This document shows, one piece after another, positions 1 to 10,020 of a stretch of 64,000 bases of DNA. Positions within the stretch are counted from its first letter, which is position 1, and each line of letters starts with the position of its first letter. A program made the translations under genes and the position numbers. The stretch comes from Bathynomus jamesi. Taxonomy: Eukaryota > Arthropoda > Malacostraca > Isopoda > Cirolanidae. The notes beneath the pieces were generated by a model. That model had not been told where the DNA came from. It made no database searches and was given only the letters and a program-made list of their open reading frames with translations. Location of the stretch: positions 101,001-165,000 of the forward strand of contig JAJOZX010001000.1 of assembly GCA_023014485.1 (NCBI GenBank), read 5' to 3'.

Positions 1-74
1 CGTTAATAGTCCGTTAAAAAAAGTTAACTTCGTAATTAACTGTTATCGGATTAACGCTTTAGTGCCCAACACTG
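1..74. mobile_element. End of a non-autonomous hAT element, cut by the window edge
   Basis: The last bases read TAGTGCCCAACACTG, the reverse complement of the left end of the complete hAT element at 57484-58248. The preceding GTTAAC-rich stretch matches the same element in inverted orientation. Only one terminus is present, so no TSD can be checked. Confidence 0.75.
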
Positions 75-239
75 GATATAACTATGAGCAAGCATGGCTG
101 ATAGGAGCAATGATATCTGCAGACATACTACGTCATTTGCATATTTTAAGTGCTCATTCGATAAGTCATCTACCCCTGACGCAGAACCAGTCTTTAACTC
201 TTTAATTAATCTCTTACTTTAAAATGATATAAAAATATT

Positions 240-1262
240 TTCCCTTGTCCCTCCCACAATCGTTTCGCTGCAATCTATCTTAAGATTATCCCTACTCACA
301 CTGTTAAGAATGTTAGAGTAGTGGTTTTCCACAGCTTTGCAATTTCATCCTCCCCGACACCCCATCGATTGTCGGAGGGAGGATATTTTGACACCCGTTT
401 GATTCTTAACAAATTTCCAAAATTTGTTATTATCGTTATTTATGCGAGCTTCACTGGCTTTTGATGCGCGAATAGACTCTTCTTCCTGTTACATCGCCTT
501 ATGGCCGCCTTATACTGACCCCGACTTCTGCACATATTCATGTATACTGGTTCTAATCTGGGTCTACCATGAAAGCACCACAAATCATAGGCGTCTTTCG
601 ATTCCCTCTTCAGGGGGCAATAAAATCATTCCATCCAGGAATAACCTTAGTATGATAGTTGTAAGATTAATCAGGGGGCTTCCTGCTTCTCTTAACAGGG
701 ATATTATCTTACTATAATACCTATCTATGAGTTTACAGTGAGAATCATTGAGCAAGGATTATTACAGGCAAGGTGCAAAATTTCTAAATATTAAAGAGGT
801 GAATGTTCTGTCTTTGTATTCTATTCTCTGCTGCATATTAACATTGGACCAATCGACGCGATTATTCTTACCTATTGAGTTCTTGTTAAGTCATGTTACG
901 CATAAATGGTAACGTTAATAATATTTGTAATGGTCTATGATCAGAAAGAATGAAATCATGCAAAATATGAACTCTAACAATTCGATCCTTTAGATTATTA
1001 CTAGTGAGACAATGATCAATCCACCTGGTGGTACCACTCATATCGCTAACGTATGTAAAATTACCACGGCTACCCCTAATACATCTACATCATTTACACT
1101 TAAATTGGGCGACTCGCACTGTTACCCAATTCTACAAAGAATTCCGAGTTCACATGTGCTCTTAAAGTCCCCCATTATTATACAGTGAGAATATTTGGGG
1201 TTATTGATAATGACTTAATTTTGTACAGCAAATCAATGTATTCATCTAGATTACTGCCGTTG
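240..1262 (-). pseudogene. Decayed L2/CR1-like LINE: endonuclease and linker
   Basis: Reading the minus strand, 1262-890 gives broken endonuclease-type peptide, including GNFTYVSDMSGTTRWIDHC, which resembles the final IDH-containing motif of apurinic-like (EEP) endonucleases of LINEs. From about 700 to 430 comes GRPRLEPVYMNMCRSRGQYK and AAIRRCNRKKS, the linker seen between endonuclease and RT in L2/CR1-type elements. From 430 to 250 comes NNDNNKFWKFVKNQTG and EIAKLWKNHYSNILN. Many stops and frameshifts make this an old relic. The RT itself is absent. Assignment is by motif only. Confidence 0.55.
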
Positions 1263-1298
1263 TTGTATGGTAAATAGCAGTTTACAATTGTATGTATA

Positions 1299-1302
1299 TA
1301 TA

Positions 1303-1362
<60 letters not shown>
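1299..1362. repeat. (TA)n microsatellite
   Basis: Uninterrupted TA dinucleotides lie between the LINE remnant and the inverted PLE fragment. Open frames through it are artefacts. Confidence 0.97.
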
Positions 1363-1366
<4 letters not shown>

Positions 1367-2036
1367 ATATATGGTTAAACAATGCATTAGAATTATTTGC
1401 TGTTCTGCACGCATATTTATGCTGTTTTACCCTAATGTCTAACGTTTTACCAGTTTGGCCTATATATACTGAGTTACATTGTGTACATCCGATCGAATAC
1501 ACACAACCAACCACATTATCCTGGCTATTCTTTATTAGGCATGATTTAACAGTATTATTATACTTAAAGACTACATTGATACCAATTGCTTTAAGTAATT
1601 GGTATAAAAAAATTCAAAAATTCAAAAATTCAAAAATTCAAAAAATTCCATATATAAGTTAGCTAATTTCCCATCGCCAATCCAAACGACATAGCATAAA
1701 ACTTATCTTCAAACTGAAATTTACAATCTTTGACGCAAAGCTTAATTAGCTCAATAAGAGTGTTGTGTTGAACAGGGAAAGAATATTCAGAGATCTTATC
1801 TTTTAAAATATTAAGTATGTCATCAACAGAAACTTTTGTGAATAACAAGCATACATCAAAACTTACCAATTTGAAATTAGGGTCATTAGGAAACTTCAGT
1901 TTGTCAATAAGATCCATGCTATTTACAATATGTGACTTGGAAATCGAGCCAACTAACTGCGTTAATAAACTAACTAAACATTTAGATAGCTTATAGGTTA
2001 CAGAGCCTACTGAGCTAACAATAGGCCTCATAGGAT
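1363..2036 (-). pseudogene. Penelope-like element, inverted partial copy (RT plus GIY-YIG)
   Basis: The minus strand encodes a PLE RT segment (1663-2031; SFDVCLLFTKV, CVKDCKFQFEDKF). After a deletion and a short AAATTC-type tandem, it encodes a GIY-YIG endonuclease segment (about 1365-1514; GCVYSIGCTQCNSVYIGQTG with a CxxC pair and a following RVKQH). PLEs encode an RT fused to a C-terminal GIY-YIG nuclease. The copy is nearly identical to the plus-strand copy starting at 2037 and lies head to head with it, so the junction near 2036 is the centre of an inverted repeat. It lacks the RT catalytic block and is inactive. Confidence 0.85.
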
Positions 2037-2148
2037 TATTAACTTTGTTAGCTCAGTAGGTTCCGTAACCTATAAGCCATTTAAATGTTTAGTTAGTTTA
2101 TTAACGCCGTTAGTTGGCTCGATTTCCAAGTCACATATTGTAAATAGC

Positions 2149-3089
2149 ATGGAACTTATTGACAAACTGAAGTTTCCTAATGACCCTAATTTCATATTGG
2201 TAAGTTTTGATGTATGCTCGTTAGTCACAAAAGTTCCTGTTGATGACATACTTGATATTTTAAAAGATAAGATCTCTGAATATTCTTTCCCTGTTCAACA
2301 CAACACTCTTATTGAGTTAATTAAGCTTTGCGTCAAAGATTGTAAATTTCAGTTTGAAGATAAGTTTTATGCTATGTCGTTTGGAGGCGATGGGAAATTA
2401 GCTAACTTATATATGGAATTTTTTGAAAGCAGAATTTTGCCTACTATTGTTAATTTTAACCTTGTTTGATATAAGTATATAGATGATATTTTATGCCTTT
2501 GGCCTAATAATTTGGATGTTGACTTATTTCTTGGTAGGCTCAACAATTTAGTCCCATCTATTAAGTTCACGGTTGAAAAAGAAAATGATGGAAGCTTATC
2601 TTTTCTGGATCTAAAAATTCGGAGATGCTTTAATCAGTTAAAATTTGAAGTTGATCGTAAGCCTACTAATAATACTCTTGCATTTTTATTCTGACCATCA
2701 TCCCTCGATTAATCTTCTATTTTCTCTGCTATGTTTCTTAGAGCATTGAGAGTTGCGAGTCCTGAATTTTTAGATTCCGAGTTATGCAATATCATGAATA
2801 TTGGTACTAAATTATGTTATCCTATTTCATTGTTAGATAACTGCTTTAGGAAAGCCAAGAATTGGTATTATAATAGTGTAACTGTAAAGGAATTTGAGCG
2901 TAAAAATATCCTTAGCCAACCTTACCATGTTAATTTTCAATATCTTCCGACTTTACTTAAAGCAATTGGTATCAATGTAGCCTTTAAGTATAATAATACT
3001 GTTAATTCACGCCTAATAAAGAATAGCCCGGATAATGTGGTTGGTTGTGTGTATTCGATCGGAAGTACACAATGTAACTCAGTATATAT
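2149..3089 (+). pseudogene. PLE reverse transcriptase and linker
   Basis: The segment opens with MELIDKLKFPNDPNF and SFDVCSLVTKVPVDD, the PLE RT palm block. The catalytic block reads YKYIDDILCLW near 2473 but sits one codon after an in-frame TGA (about 2467-2469). It continues with the thumb (SIKFTVEKENDGSLSFLDLK). After a stop at 2692 it resumes as LRALRVASPEFLDSE up to the start of the GIY-YIG domain (NVVGCVYSIGSTQCNS). Premature stops and frame changes make it non-functional. Confidence 0.85.
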
Positions 3090-3416
3090 GGGTGCCGGAA
3101 AAAAGCCCCCGGAGGAAAAATCCCCCGGCGGAAAATAACCACCCAGGAAAAAACCCACCGGAAAAAAACCACCGTGGAAAAAATCCCTCAGAGCACAAAG
3201 TAAAATCAATTCATTATAAATAAATTAAATAAAATCAAAATTGATTCATTTAAATTTAATTTGCCTAAGTGGAAAAAAACCACCTTTATAAAATAAATTA
3301 AATAAAATCAAAATTGATTCATTTTAAGTTTAATTTGCCTAAGTGGCAACATTTGTTCGTTGGTTAAAAGGAAACCTAAAAGATATTTTAGTTTCAGTTA
3401 CGCTTGGCCCATCATG

Positions 3417-3895
3417 GAGTTCATACTGTCAAATAAAGGTGGATTTAAATTGTGTTTTGAAGGCTATGTCTACGTTAAGCAAAAAGACTTAGCAATGATG
3501 TAACATCGTACGAGTGTGTACATCGTCGTGCCAATTCGCAGTGCAAAGCGCGGATAAAAGTGAAAGATAGTGAAATTGTTGAAAGACTAAATGCACATAC
3601 ACTGGAGCGGATCCAAGTAATGTTCAAACTCTTAGTGCTTTACAAAAATGAAGCTAAAGCGAAAACCACGCACGACACTCCTCAGCAAATAATTGCACAA
3701 GAAATTGAAGGAATTGATAACGAAGCGGCAGCGAAACTCCCAACTATCAAGCACTTAAAAAGAAACCTCAGGCAGTGTAGACAAACGCAGAAGTACAAAG
3801 ATGCAGCAACTCGCATTAGACACATTGTTAGCAGCTTTGAAGATCGCTCTCTTTTAGACTTTTTACGGGGCATTGCTTATAACCTAAGCTTTTAA
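3417..3895 (+). pseudogene. FLYWCH-type zinc finger plus MULE linker fragment
   Basis: From 3417 the sequence reads FILSNKGGFKLCFEGYVYVK and, after a frameshift near 3500, YECVHRRANSQCKARIKVKD, a FLYWCH-type C2H2 finger. It then passes in frame into 3560-3895 (ERLNAHTLERIQ, AKTTHDTPQQIIAQ, AAKLPTIKHLKRNLR), the segment that precedes the MULE catalytic domain in many animal proteins. It stops at 3893-3895 where the minisatellite begins. The MULE transposase core is absent. Confidence 0.65.
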
Positions 3896-4595
3896 CTTAT
3901 TAAATGTTTGTTCAAATGACAATTTTAAGCTTCTTTACTTGGTTGGATTCCTTGATTTCTAGCTTATTAAATGTTTGTTTAAATGACAATTTTAAGCTTC
4001 TTTACTTGGTTTTACTTGGTTGGATTCCTTGATTTCTAACTTATTAAATGTTTGTTTAAATGACAATTTTAAGCTTCTTTACTTGGTTTTACTTGGTTGG
4101 ATTCCTTGATTTCTAACTTATTAAATGTTTGTTTAAATGACAATTTTAAGCTTCTTTACTTGGTTTTACTTGGTTGGATTCCTTGATTTCTAACTTATTA
4201 AATGTTTGTTTAAATGACAATTTTAAGCTTCTTTACTTGGTTTTACTTGGTTGGATTCCTTGATTTCTAACTTATTAAATGTTTGTTTAAATGACAATTT
4301 TAAGCTTCTTTACTTGGTTTTACTTGGTTGGATTCCTTGATTTCTAACTTATTAAATGTTTGTTTAAATGACAATTTTAAGCTTCTTTACTTGGTTTACT
4401 TGGTTGGATTCCTTGATTTCTAACTTATTAAATGTTTGTTTAAATGACAATTTTAAGCTTCTTTACTTGGTTGGATTCCTTGATTTCTAACTTATTAAAT
4501 GTTTGTTTAAATGACAATTTTAAGCTTTTTTACTTGGTTGGATTCCTTGATTTCTAACTTATTAAATGTTTGTTTAAATGACAATTTTAAGCTTC
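3896..4595. repeat. Minisatellite, about ten copies of a 66-77 bp unit
   Basis: Each unit begins near TTATTAAATGTTTG and carries ACAATTTTAAGCTTC and TGGATTCCTTGATTTC. Units differ by presence or absence of an extra TTTTACTTGG block (66 versus about 76 bp). The array lies inside the MULE, between its coding remnant and its right TIR. Confidence 0.95.
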
Positions 4596-4741
4596 TCTAA
4601 TGTCGTCCAATAAATCATTTTTATCATTACTGTTATTTTCCCTTCGGTGGCTTTTTTCCACGGTGGTTTTTTTTCCAGGTGGGTTTTTTCCTGGGTGGTT
4701 ATTTTCCGCCGGGGGATTTTTTCCTAGACCTCAGTATATAT

Positions 4742-4988
4742 AGGCCAAACTGGTAAAACGTAAGATATAAGGGTAAAACAGCATAAATATGCGTGCAGAA
4801 CAGCAAATAATTGTAATGCATTGTTTAACCATATATACAGATATAATCATAGTATCAAGTGGGATAGTTCTAAAGCGCTCGTTAAAAACAGAGATACAAT
4901 TGAAAGGAATATTCTAGAAGTGTGGAATGAAATGCCGAACACACTGAAAAGAGTGTGTCGTGTATTGGCTTTTAAACAGGAAATTTAA
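4742..4988 (+). pseudogene. PLE GIY-YIG C-terminal part
   Basis: It continues the nuclease domain interrupted at 3089: GQTGKT, one stop, DIRVKQHKYACRTANN, then HSIKWDSSKALVKNRDTIER and VWNEMPNTLKRVCRVLAF, with a terminal stop near 4988. The order matches the 3' part of PLE proteins. A stop and a frame change show decay. Confidence 0.8.
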
Positions 4989-5006
4989 TGTTTTTTTAGT
5001 GTAGTA

Positions 5007-5201
5007 AATTGATTTAATTCTACGAAATTAACATATGCAAAATATAATTATCTGAAATATCAAACCAGTTAGTAAAATTGAGAGAGATTAGGTTGGAGGC
5101 ATAGTATGCCTCCAACCTAATCTCTCTCAATTTTACTAACTGGTTTGATATTTCAGATAATTATATTTTGCATATGTTAATTTCGTAGAATTAAATCAAT
5201 T
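5007..5201. repeat. Perfect palindrome, 97-bp arms
   Basis: Bases 5007-5103 are the exact reverse complement of 5105-5201, with a one-base centre at 5104 (GGAGGCATA-G-TATGCCTCC). It lies at the 3' end of the PLE, so two PLE 3' ends probably meet tail to tail here. No hammerhead core is visible in this one. Confidence 0.93.
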
Positions 5202-5202
5202 C

Positions 5203-8200
5203 TAGGGTGATGCCAAAAAGGGGTCAAATTTTTTTTTTTTTTCAATTTTCAGGGAGACACCCTCCTATTTTATTCATATTCCTAAGAAGCATTGTATGCG
5301 AAATTTGGGGTTGAAAAAGAGAAAATTAGAGGTTGCTACCAAGCTTTAAAAATAAATGTATATCAGTTTGTGCTCAAAAATATTGTTTTGTTGATATTTT
5401 CGCCGGAGCCGGTTTGATATGTACCTAGTTAACCTAGTTTGAAAAAAAACGATGACATTCTAGACTATAGTACGTAGTGAGCTCATAAAATAGTAAATAA
5501 TAGGCACGCTGATTTCCGCACCACCCTCTGAGGTACAGCGTATAGCGCGTTAACTTTTTTTATGTGGAAGTTTCCCCAGTAGGCATATCATAACCACTTA
5601 TGTATGTTTATTTTCGTTTTTTGTGAAGCAAGAGTAATGTTTTCTTGTTTTTGTTTGAGAGTGACAACCTGTAACTTTTAACAATTTGAAGAAGGTATTG
5701 TTTCTGCTCTTCATCATTGGTTATCAGTTTGTTGTATTCCTCCATCAGTCGTACACCTCTCTCCGCAATGTCGTTTACCACTTTGAGTCCATATGCGATA
5801 TCTCTTGCATTCGCATAACTTTCATCATCATTCCATTCTTCAGCATCTTTTTCAAGAAAAGTGCAAGGCACCTCTAGGATTTCAAAGAATCTTTTGTGTT
5901 CGCAGTAACGAAATCCTGCAGTTGTTTCTGCCCAGCTGATTCAGGATTTATTGATGCTCGTTTGCTCGGTTTTGAGTCAACTGGTTTCTGCAGAGCATGC
6001 TTCATTTTGTTTTTTGTCTCATGCGAAACAGCTGAATCAAAAAATGCAAGCGCCACAAGCTCCTCAGAGAGGTACCACAAATGTCTCAAAAACTTATTGA
6101 GTGCAGCACTTGCAATTTTGTCATCCTTTTGCTTGTAGAGCTGCAGACTTTGCACAAAATGCAAATCTGAACGGGGCGCATGAGGGTATGGGTGCCAGGT
6201 ACCACGATCTGATGTATATCGCAGCTGAAATGCAGCAAACATCTCTCAGTCCTTTTTCCTCTCTCTCAGTTAGTTTAAACTGAGATTTAAACATCCAAAT
6301 TTTAATGCAGTAAATTAGCTTGCCCATCCATCGTGCTCTGTGATAAGCTCCGGGTGCTTTAAAGCTGATTCCTGACTTGGGGGCACTACCGATGAAAATG
6401 AGCGTTAGCTCGAGCAATTCCTTGTAGTCATCACGAGGCTGCTGTTCATCAAGCTGAGCTTGAGCAAATTGAATGAGTTCTTCAGCATCTGAGATTTTCT
6501 CTGCAATGTTAGGGTCATCTGTTGCTGTTTGGTAATTGTTCTTGTCAATTTCCACCCACTTTGCTTTGAATCTCTTAAACAGTTGTATGTCAGGGCCACT
6601 AGAAGATGGCAAGGAGACAGAAACTGCAGCTTCTAACACTATTTCGAAAATATGATGTCGGCAAGCCAGCCACAGCATATCTTTATCCAATCTTTGCTCT
6701 AGTAACATACAAGCACCACTCTTAGAACCTGTGTTGGAGGCAGTGGTGTCAAAACACATGCCCTTCACTTGGTCAGATATATTCCACTCCAATACTAACT
6801 GATGGACAGCATCTGCAATGTTTTGACCAGTTCCTCTGGCAAGTTTGGGAATACCAAGAAGCTGATCAACTCCTTGGCCGGAAATTAGAACTGGCAGTCG
6901 ATCAACATTTTCATGACCAGTAATATCTTCCAGTAGTTTGCCGTCCCAATGTATTTGGAGAGGGCAATTTGTTTCGAAATCCTGCTTCAAATTTTCTGCC
7001 ATTGTCTTGCGGTTCCTTTGTCTTGCTCTCCGTATCGATGAATAGCTAACACTGTATTCTTCAGGGTTTTGCCCAAGAGCATTGATTGTTGGGATCAAGA
7101 TTTCCGAAGCAGCTCTATCACTTACTTTTGCAGCATCAAGAGATACAAGCATTGAAGAATCCATAAGCTTTGCACTCTTAGACTTTGATCTACTTTGTCT
7201 CGAAGTTGATGGCTGCTGAGGGTCAGCAACAAATTCTTCTTCTGATTTTGAACTATCTTCATTCAAACTTGAAGGACTTGAACTTGAGAGCACTGCTGCT
7301 TCGAAAACGGCTGTTTCCCTCTTTCTTTTCTTTTCAAGCAATGTTTCCTTTTCTCTAGCAATCTCTTCCATTTGTGAAAAAACTTTATCCACTCCAGACA
7401 TTTGCCTTTTCTTCCTTTTTGTCGTTGCAGCATCAAAAACTCACGATCTTCATCTATCTTTATCATGTCAAGAGCACTTGCATGTGCAATGTCAAACAGA
7501 TCTTGCAAGTCATTTTGCCAGCTCTCTTGTTTTTGAAGTAGTGCAGGTGATTGCTTCTTCTTATTATTTCTGTTCTTCTTTAGTTTCTCCCACTCGTTGA
7601 AAAGTTTCTTTACTCTCTCCACGACATGACATTTCAACACTGTTGGGATGCGTGCCTTTTCCCACACATCCATAACATCTCTAGCAGTCAACAAAGCCGC
7701 TGTTTTCACCTGTTGCTTTTTATTGATCTTGTAGTTCATAAACAATGCTAATGTTTCCCTTTTAGATGGAAGCTGGGTTTCTTTGAAGGACTCTATAGGA
7801 TGTCCTATGAGCCAAACAACTGTTTTGTGACGCGTATGCCGCTCCATGAGTGCAACTCAGCAACTGCTATACAACCACTCTCAGCGAAGGCAGCAAAGAT
7901 ACTGAGTCAGTGACACCGCACTTACACTGACGCGGCCGCCACAATGACGTCACAGCAAAGAAATGATTCTAGAATGTTCGGCCACGGCGTCTATAGCAAT
8001 GAAAGGGATGAGAAGGTTTACGGAAAGAGGTTCAGAGTCTGTTATGACTGCTATATGTTGCTGACTACCATTTTTGATGAAATCTGCAAAATAAATAAAT
8101 GTACAATAAATACAAACTGAAAAATAACAATATACAAAATGTTCAATGGATGGTAGCAACCTCTAAAATGTCTTCAATTGTGCTGAAATTTTGCATGTTC

Positions 8201-8277
8201 AGTTTTTACACTAAATTAAATAAAATTAGAGGGTGTCTTCAAGTTTTTGAAATGATAAGTTATTTTGCATCACCCTA
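5203..8277 (-). mobile_element. Unclassified TIR transposon, termini TAGGGTGATGC
   Basis: The left end starts TAGGGTGATGCCAAAAA and the right end finishes TTTTGCATCACCCTA. Similarity continues imperfectly for about 130 bp, including GACACCCTC and TTAGAGGTTGCTACCA on both sides. The enclosed minus-strand gene fills most of the element. No clear TSD was found, possibly because the left end abuts the palindrome. It is a candidate cut-and-paste element; I cannot assign a superfamily. Confidence 0.65.
5608..7847 (-). pseudogene. DDE-like transposase candidate of unrecognised family
   Basis: Four overlapping minus-strand frames (7847-7263, 7401-6121, 6242-5874, 5871-5608) look like one gene with frameshifts. 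In the 7401-6121 frame a possible first catalytic Asp is D153 (QIHWDGKLL). A second, D218 (MCFDTTASNTG), is followed by ACRHHIFE (C247, H250). That spacing matches the C(2)H signature known after the second Asp in several eukaryotic transposase superfamilies. A late acidic residue could lie in FFDSAVSHETKNK. The N-terminal part (7847-7430) is basic and Lys-rich. I do not recognise a named family. The role is inferred from motifs and TIR context. Confidence 0.55.
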
Positions 8278-8550
8278 ACTGGCATACCCAGAAGTCAGTC
8301 TCAGACGCGGTCTGTTATGAAACGGAGTGTTTTGTTTGGTTAAGATGTAGTTATGAATTAGTTAACTAGAACCTTTCTCCACGATCCAGTATTAAATTAT
8401 AAATTTACATTCGCTTTCCCCCGTTATTATTATTATTACTATCCTAATAAAAAACACCCACAAATAGTGATAATCGTCGTCATTTCTTACACCCTTGCTT
8501 TGTTCAAAGAAAATGTTGGTTGCAGGCTCCATGTCTCAGTCGAGAACCGT
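8278..8550. other. Unannotated spacer
   Basis: No coding similarity or repeat structure is visible beyond a short ATT microsatellite near 8425. It lies between the TIR element and the 3' end of the minus-strand LINE. Confidence 0.5.
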
Positions 8551-9904
8551 TCACACTAACCGGCTACCTTCTTGGTGAAGGAGCGAGTTGCTCTCTTGCG
8601 CTCTCCAACGCACATAGCCAGATACACTCGGCTCATCTGGTACCGTTCTGAGCCAGGCATCTAGTCTTCTTTTGAAGGCTTCAACTTTGACCCTTATGAC
8701 GTTCCAGAGGTTCTTTGGAAGTTGGTTAAAAAGTCTTGGCCCCCTGACAACCAAGTTATTTTCTTTCAATGTTGAAGAGCTTTCTTGTCGGGCCTTTAAT
8801 TTGGGAACACTACACAATCTGCCTTTCCTATTTTCCAGAGTTGTTTAGATGGCAGTTGAGTTTAGTTTGAGGTTTGGTGCCAGTTTTTCGATCTACGTAG
8901 ATTATGGTGTACCTCTCTCTTCTTCTTTCCAGGGAGTACAGATTTAGTGTATATAGTCTTTCCCAGTAGTTGAATTTTCTGCAGCCACCAATTTTAGCTG
9001 TGAAATGTGTCTGAGTTTCTTCTAGTTTGTTAGTATCTTCCTTTTCATATGGGGACGTCAAGACTGAGTAGTATTCAAGTTTTGGTATAACCAGTGTTTT
9101 CAGCAGAGGAATCATTATTGTCTTGTCCCTTCTTTTAAAAGTTCTTAGTATCTGTCCCGCGACTCTTTTTGCTTTGTTCATCGCTATCTGATTTTGTGTC
9201 TCGAGTTTTGCATCTTAGGTCATTATAACCCCCAAATCTGTCGCTTTCGTGCTTCTCTGAACTTCCTGTCTATCTGGAGCATAATATGCTGTCTGTTTAA
9301 GTTTCTTATTTATAACGTATCTCAAAAGCTGAAATTTCTCTGTGTTAAATGTCATGTTGTTGTTTTCTGAGTATTTGTATAATTTGTTCGCGTCCCTCTG
9401 CAAGGCTTCCACCTCATTTGCATCGCTAATTTTTCTGCTGATCTTTGTATCGTCTGCAAAGGATGTTACTATACTGTTGCTGTTTACTTCATTACCTATG
9501 TCCGTTAGTATGATAATAAATAAGATGGTGTCAATACTGTTCCTTGTAGTGCTGAGCTGCGTACTTCCGATTCTGATGATGATATACTGTACCTTGAATT
9601 TTTACGACCTGTCGACGTTCTCTGAGGAAATTGTGGATTCATTTTCCCACTTTGCCTGTTATTCCTATAAGTTTCATTTTATGTGCTATTATACCATGAT
9701 TACATTTGTCGAACGCTTTAGCAAAACCCATGTATATATGACATCGTAGTTTTCATTGCCTTCAAGTGCATCTAGGATATTGTTATCCTTGACTGAAAAT
9801 TGTGATAGGCATGATCTTCCTGATCGAAATCCGTTCTGATTTTCGTTGAATCTTTCCAGTGTCTCCAGGAAGTCAGATTTTCTCTCTAACTATTCTTTCA
9901 AATA
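8551..9904 (-). pseudogene. CR1/Jockey-type LINE, RT 3' half (part 3 of 3)
   Basis: The minus strand encodes decayed RT and the C-terminal region: WIHNFLRERRQ-like sequence near 9630, EALQRDANKLYKYSENNNM, KRVAGQILRTFKRRDKTIM, LPLLKTLVIPKLEYYS-like, and the final RLFNQLPKNLWNVIRV and FKRRLDAWLRTVPDEP. It is the downstream end of the element whose 5' parts lie at 19824-21510 and 15338-15410. Joining across the mariner restores HLIKVFERIVR, so these pieces were one copy. Confidence 0.85.
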
Positions 9905-10020
9905 TCAGGTTATAACATAAATTCTGCTCGATTAGAAAACGGACGATAGATAATACAGGGTGTCCCATAAGTCCGGTATCATAGGAGAAATTCATATTTT
10001 TCTCTTTCTACAGGCCATAA

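Larger units (their letters stand above)
3090..4730 (+). mobile_element. MULE-type DNA transposon with about 90-bp TIRs
   Basis: Termini are inverted copies rich in CCACC/GGAAAA (left 3090-3185; right about 4630-4730). It is flanked by an 11-bp direct repeat, TCAGTATATAT (3079-3089 and 4731-4741). The length fits the 9-11 bp TSDs of Mutator-like elements. Excision with one TSD restores the PLE codons for NSVYIGQTG. Inside are a FLYWCH-like zinc finger fragment, a short MULE-associated coding segment and a minisatellite. The DDE catalytic core is missing, so it is non-autonomous. Confidence 0.85.
2037..5006 (+). mobile_element. Penelope-like element (+), interrupted by a MULE
   Basis: This copy spans an RT core (2149-2694), linker (2731-3089), and a GIY-YIG domain split by the MULE at 3090-4730. 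The C-terminus resumes at 4742 and stops near 4988. Removing the MULE and one TSD rejoins NSVYIGQTG. The 5' end is truncated, beginning at the inverted junction with the minus copy. The 3' side runs into a perfect palindrome at 5007-5201. Confidence 0.85.

Noticed and set aside
424..717. 97-codon plus-strand frame as a gene
   Set aside because: It is antisense to LINE linker sequence (CRSRGQYK, AAIRRCNRKK) and has no coding character of its own.
3896..4595. Regular repeats resembling a CRISPR array
   Set aside because: Units are contiguous with no unique spacers, inside a eukaryotic MULE: a minisatellite.
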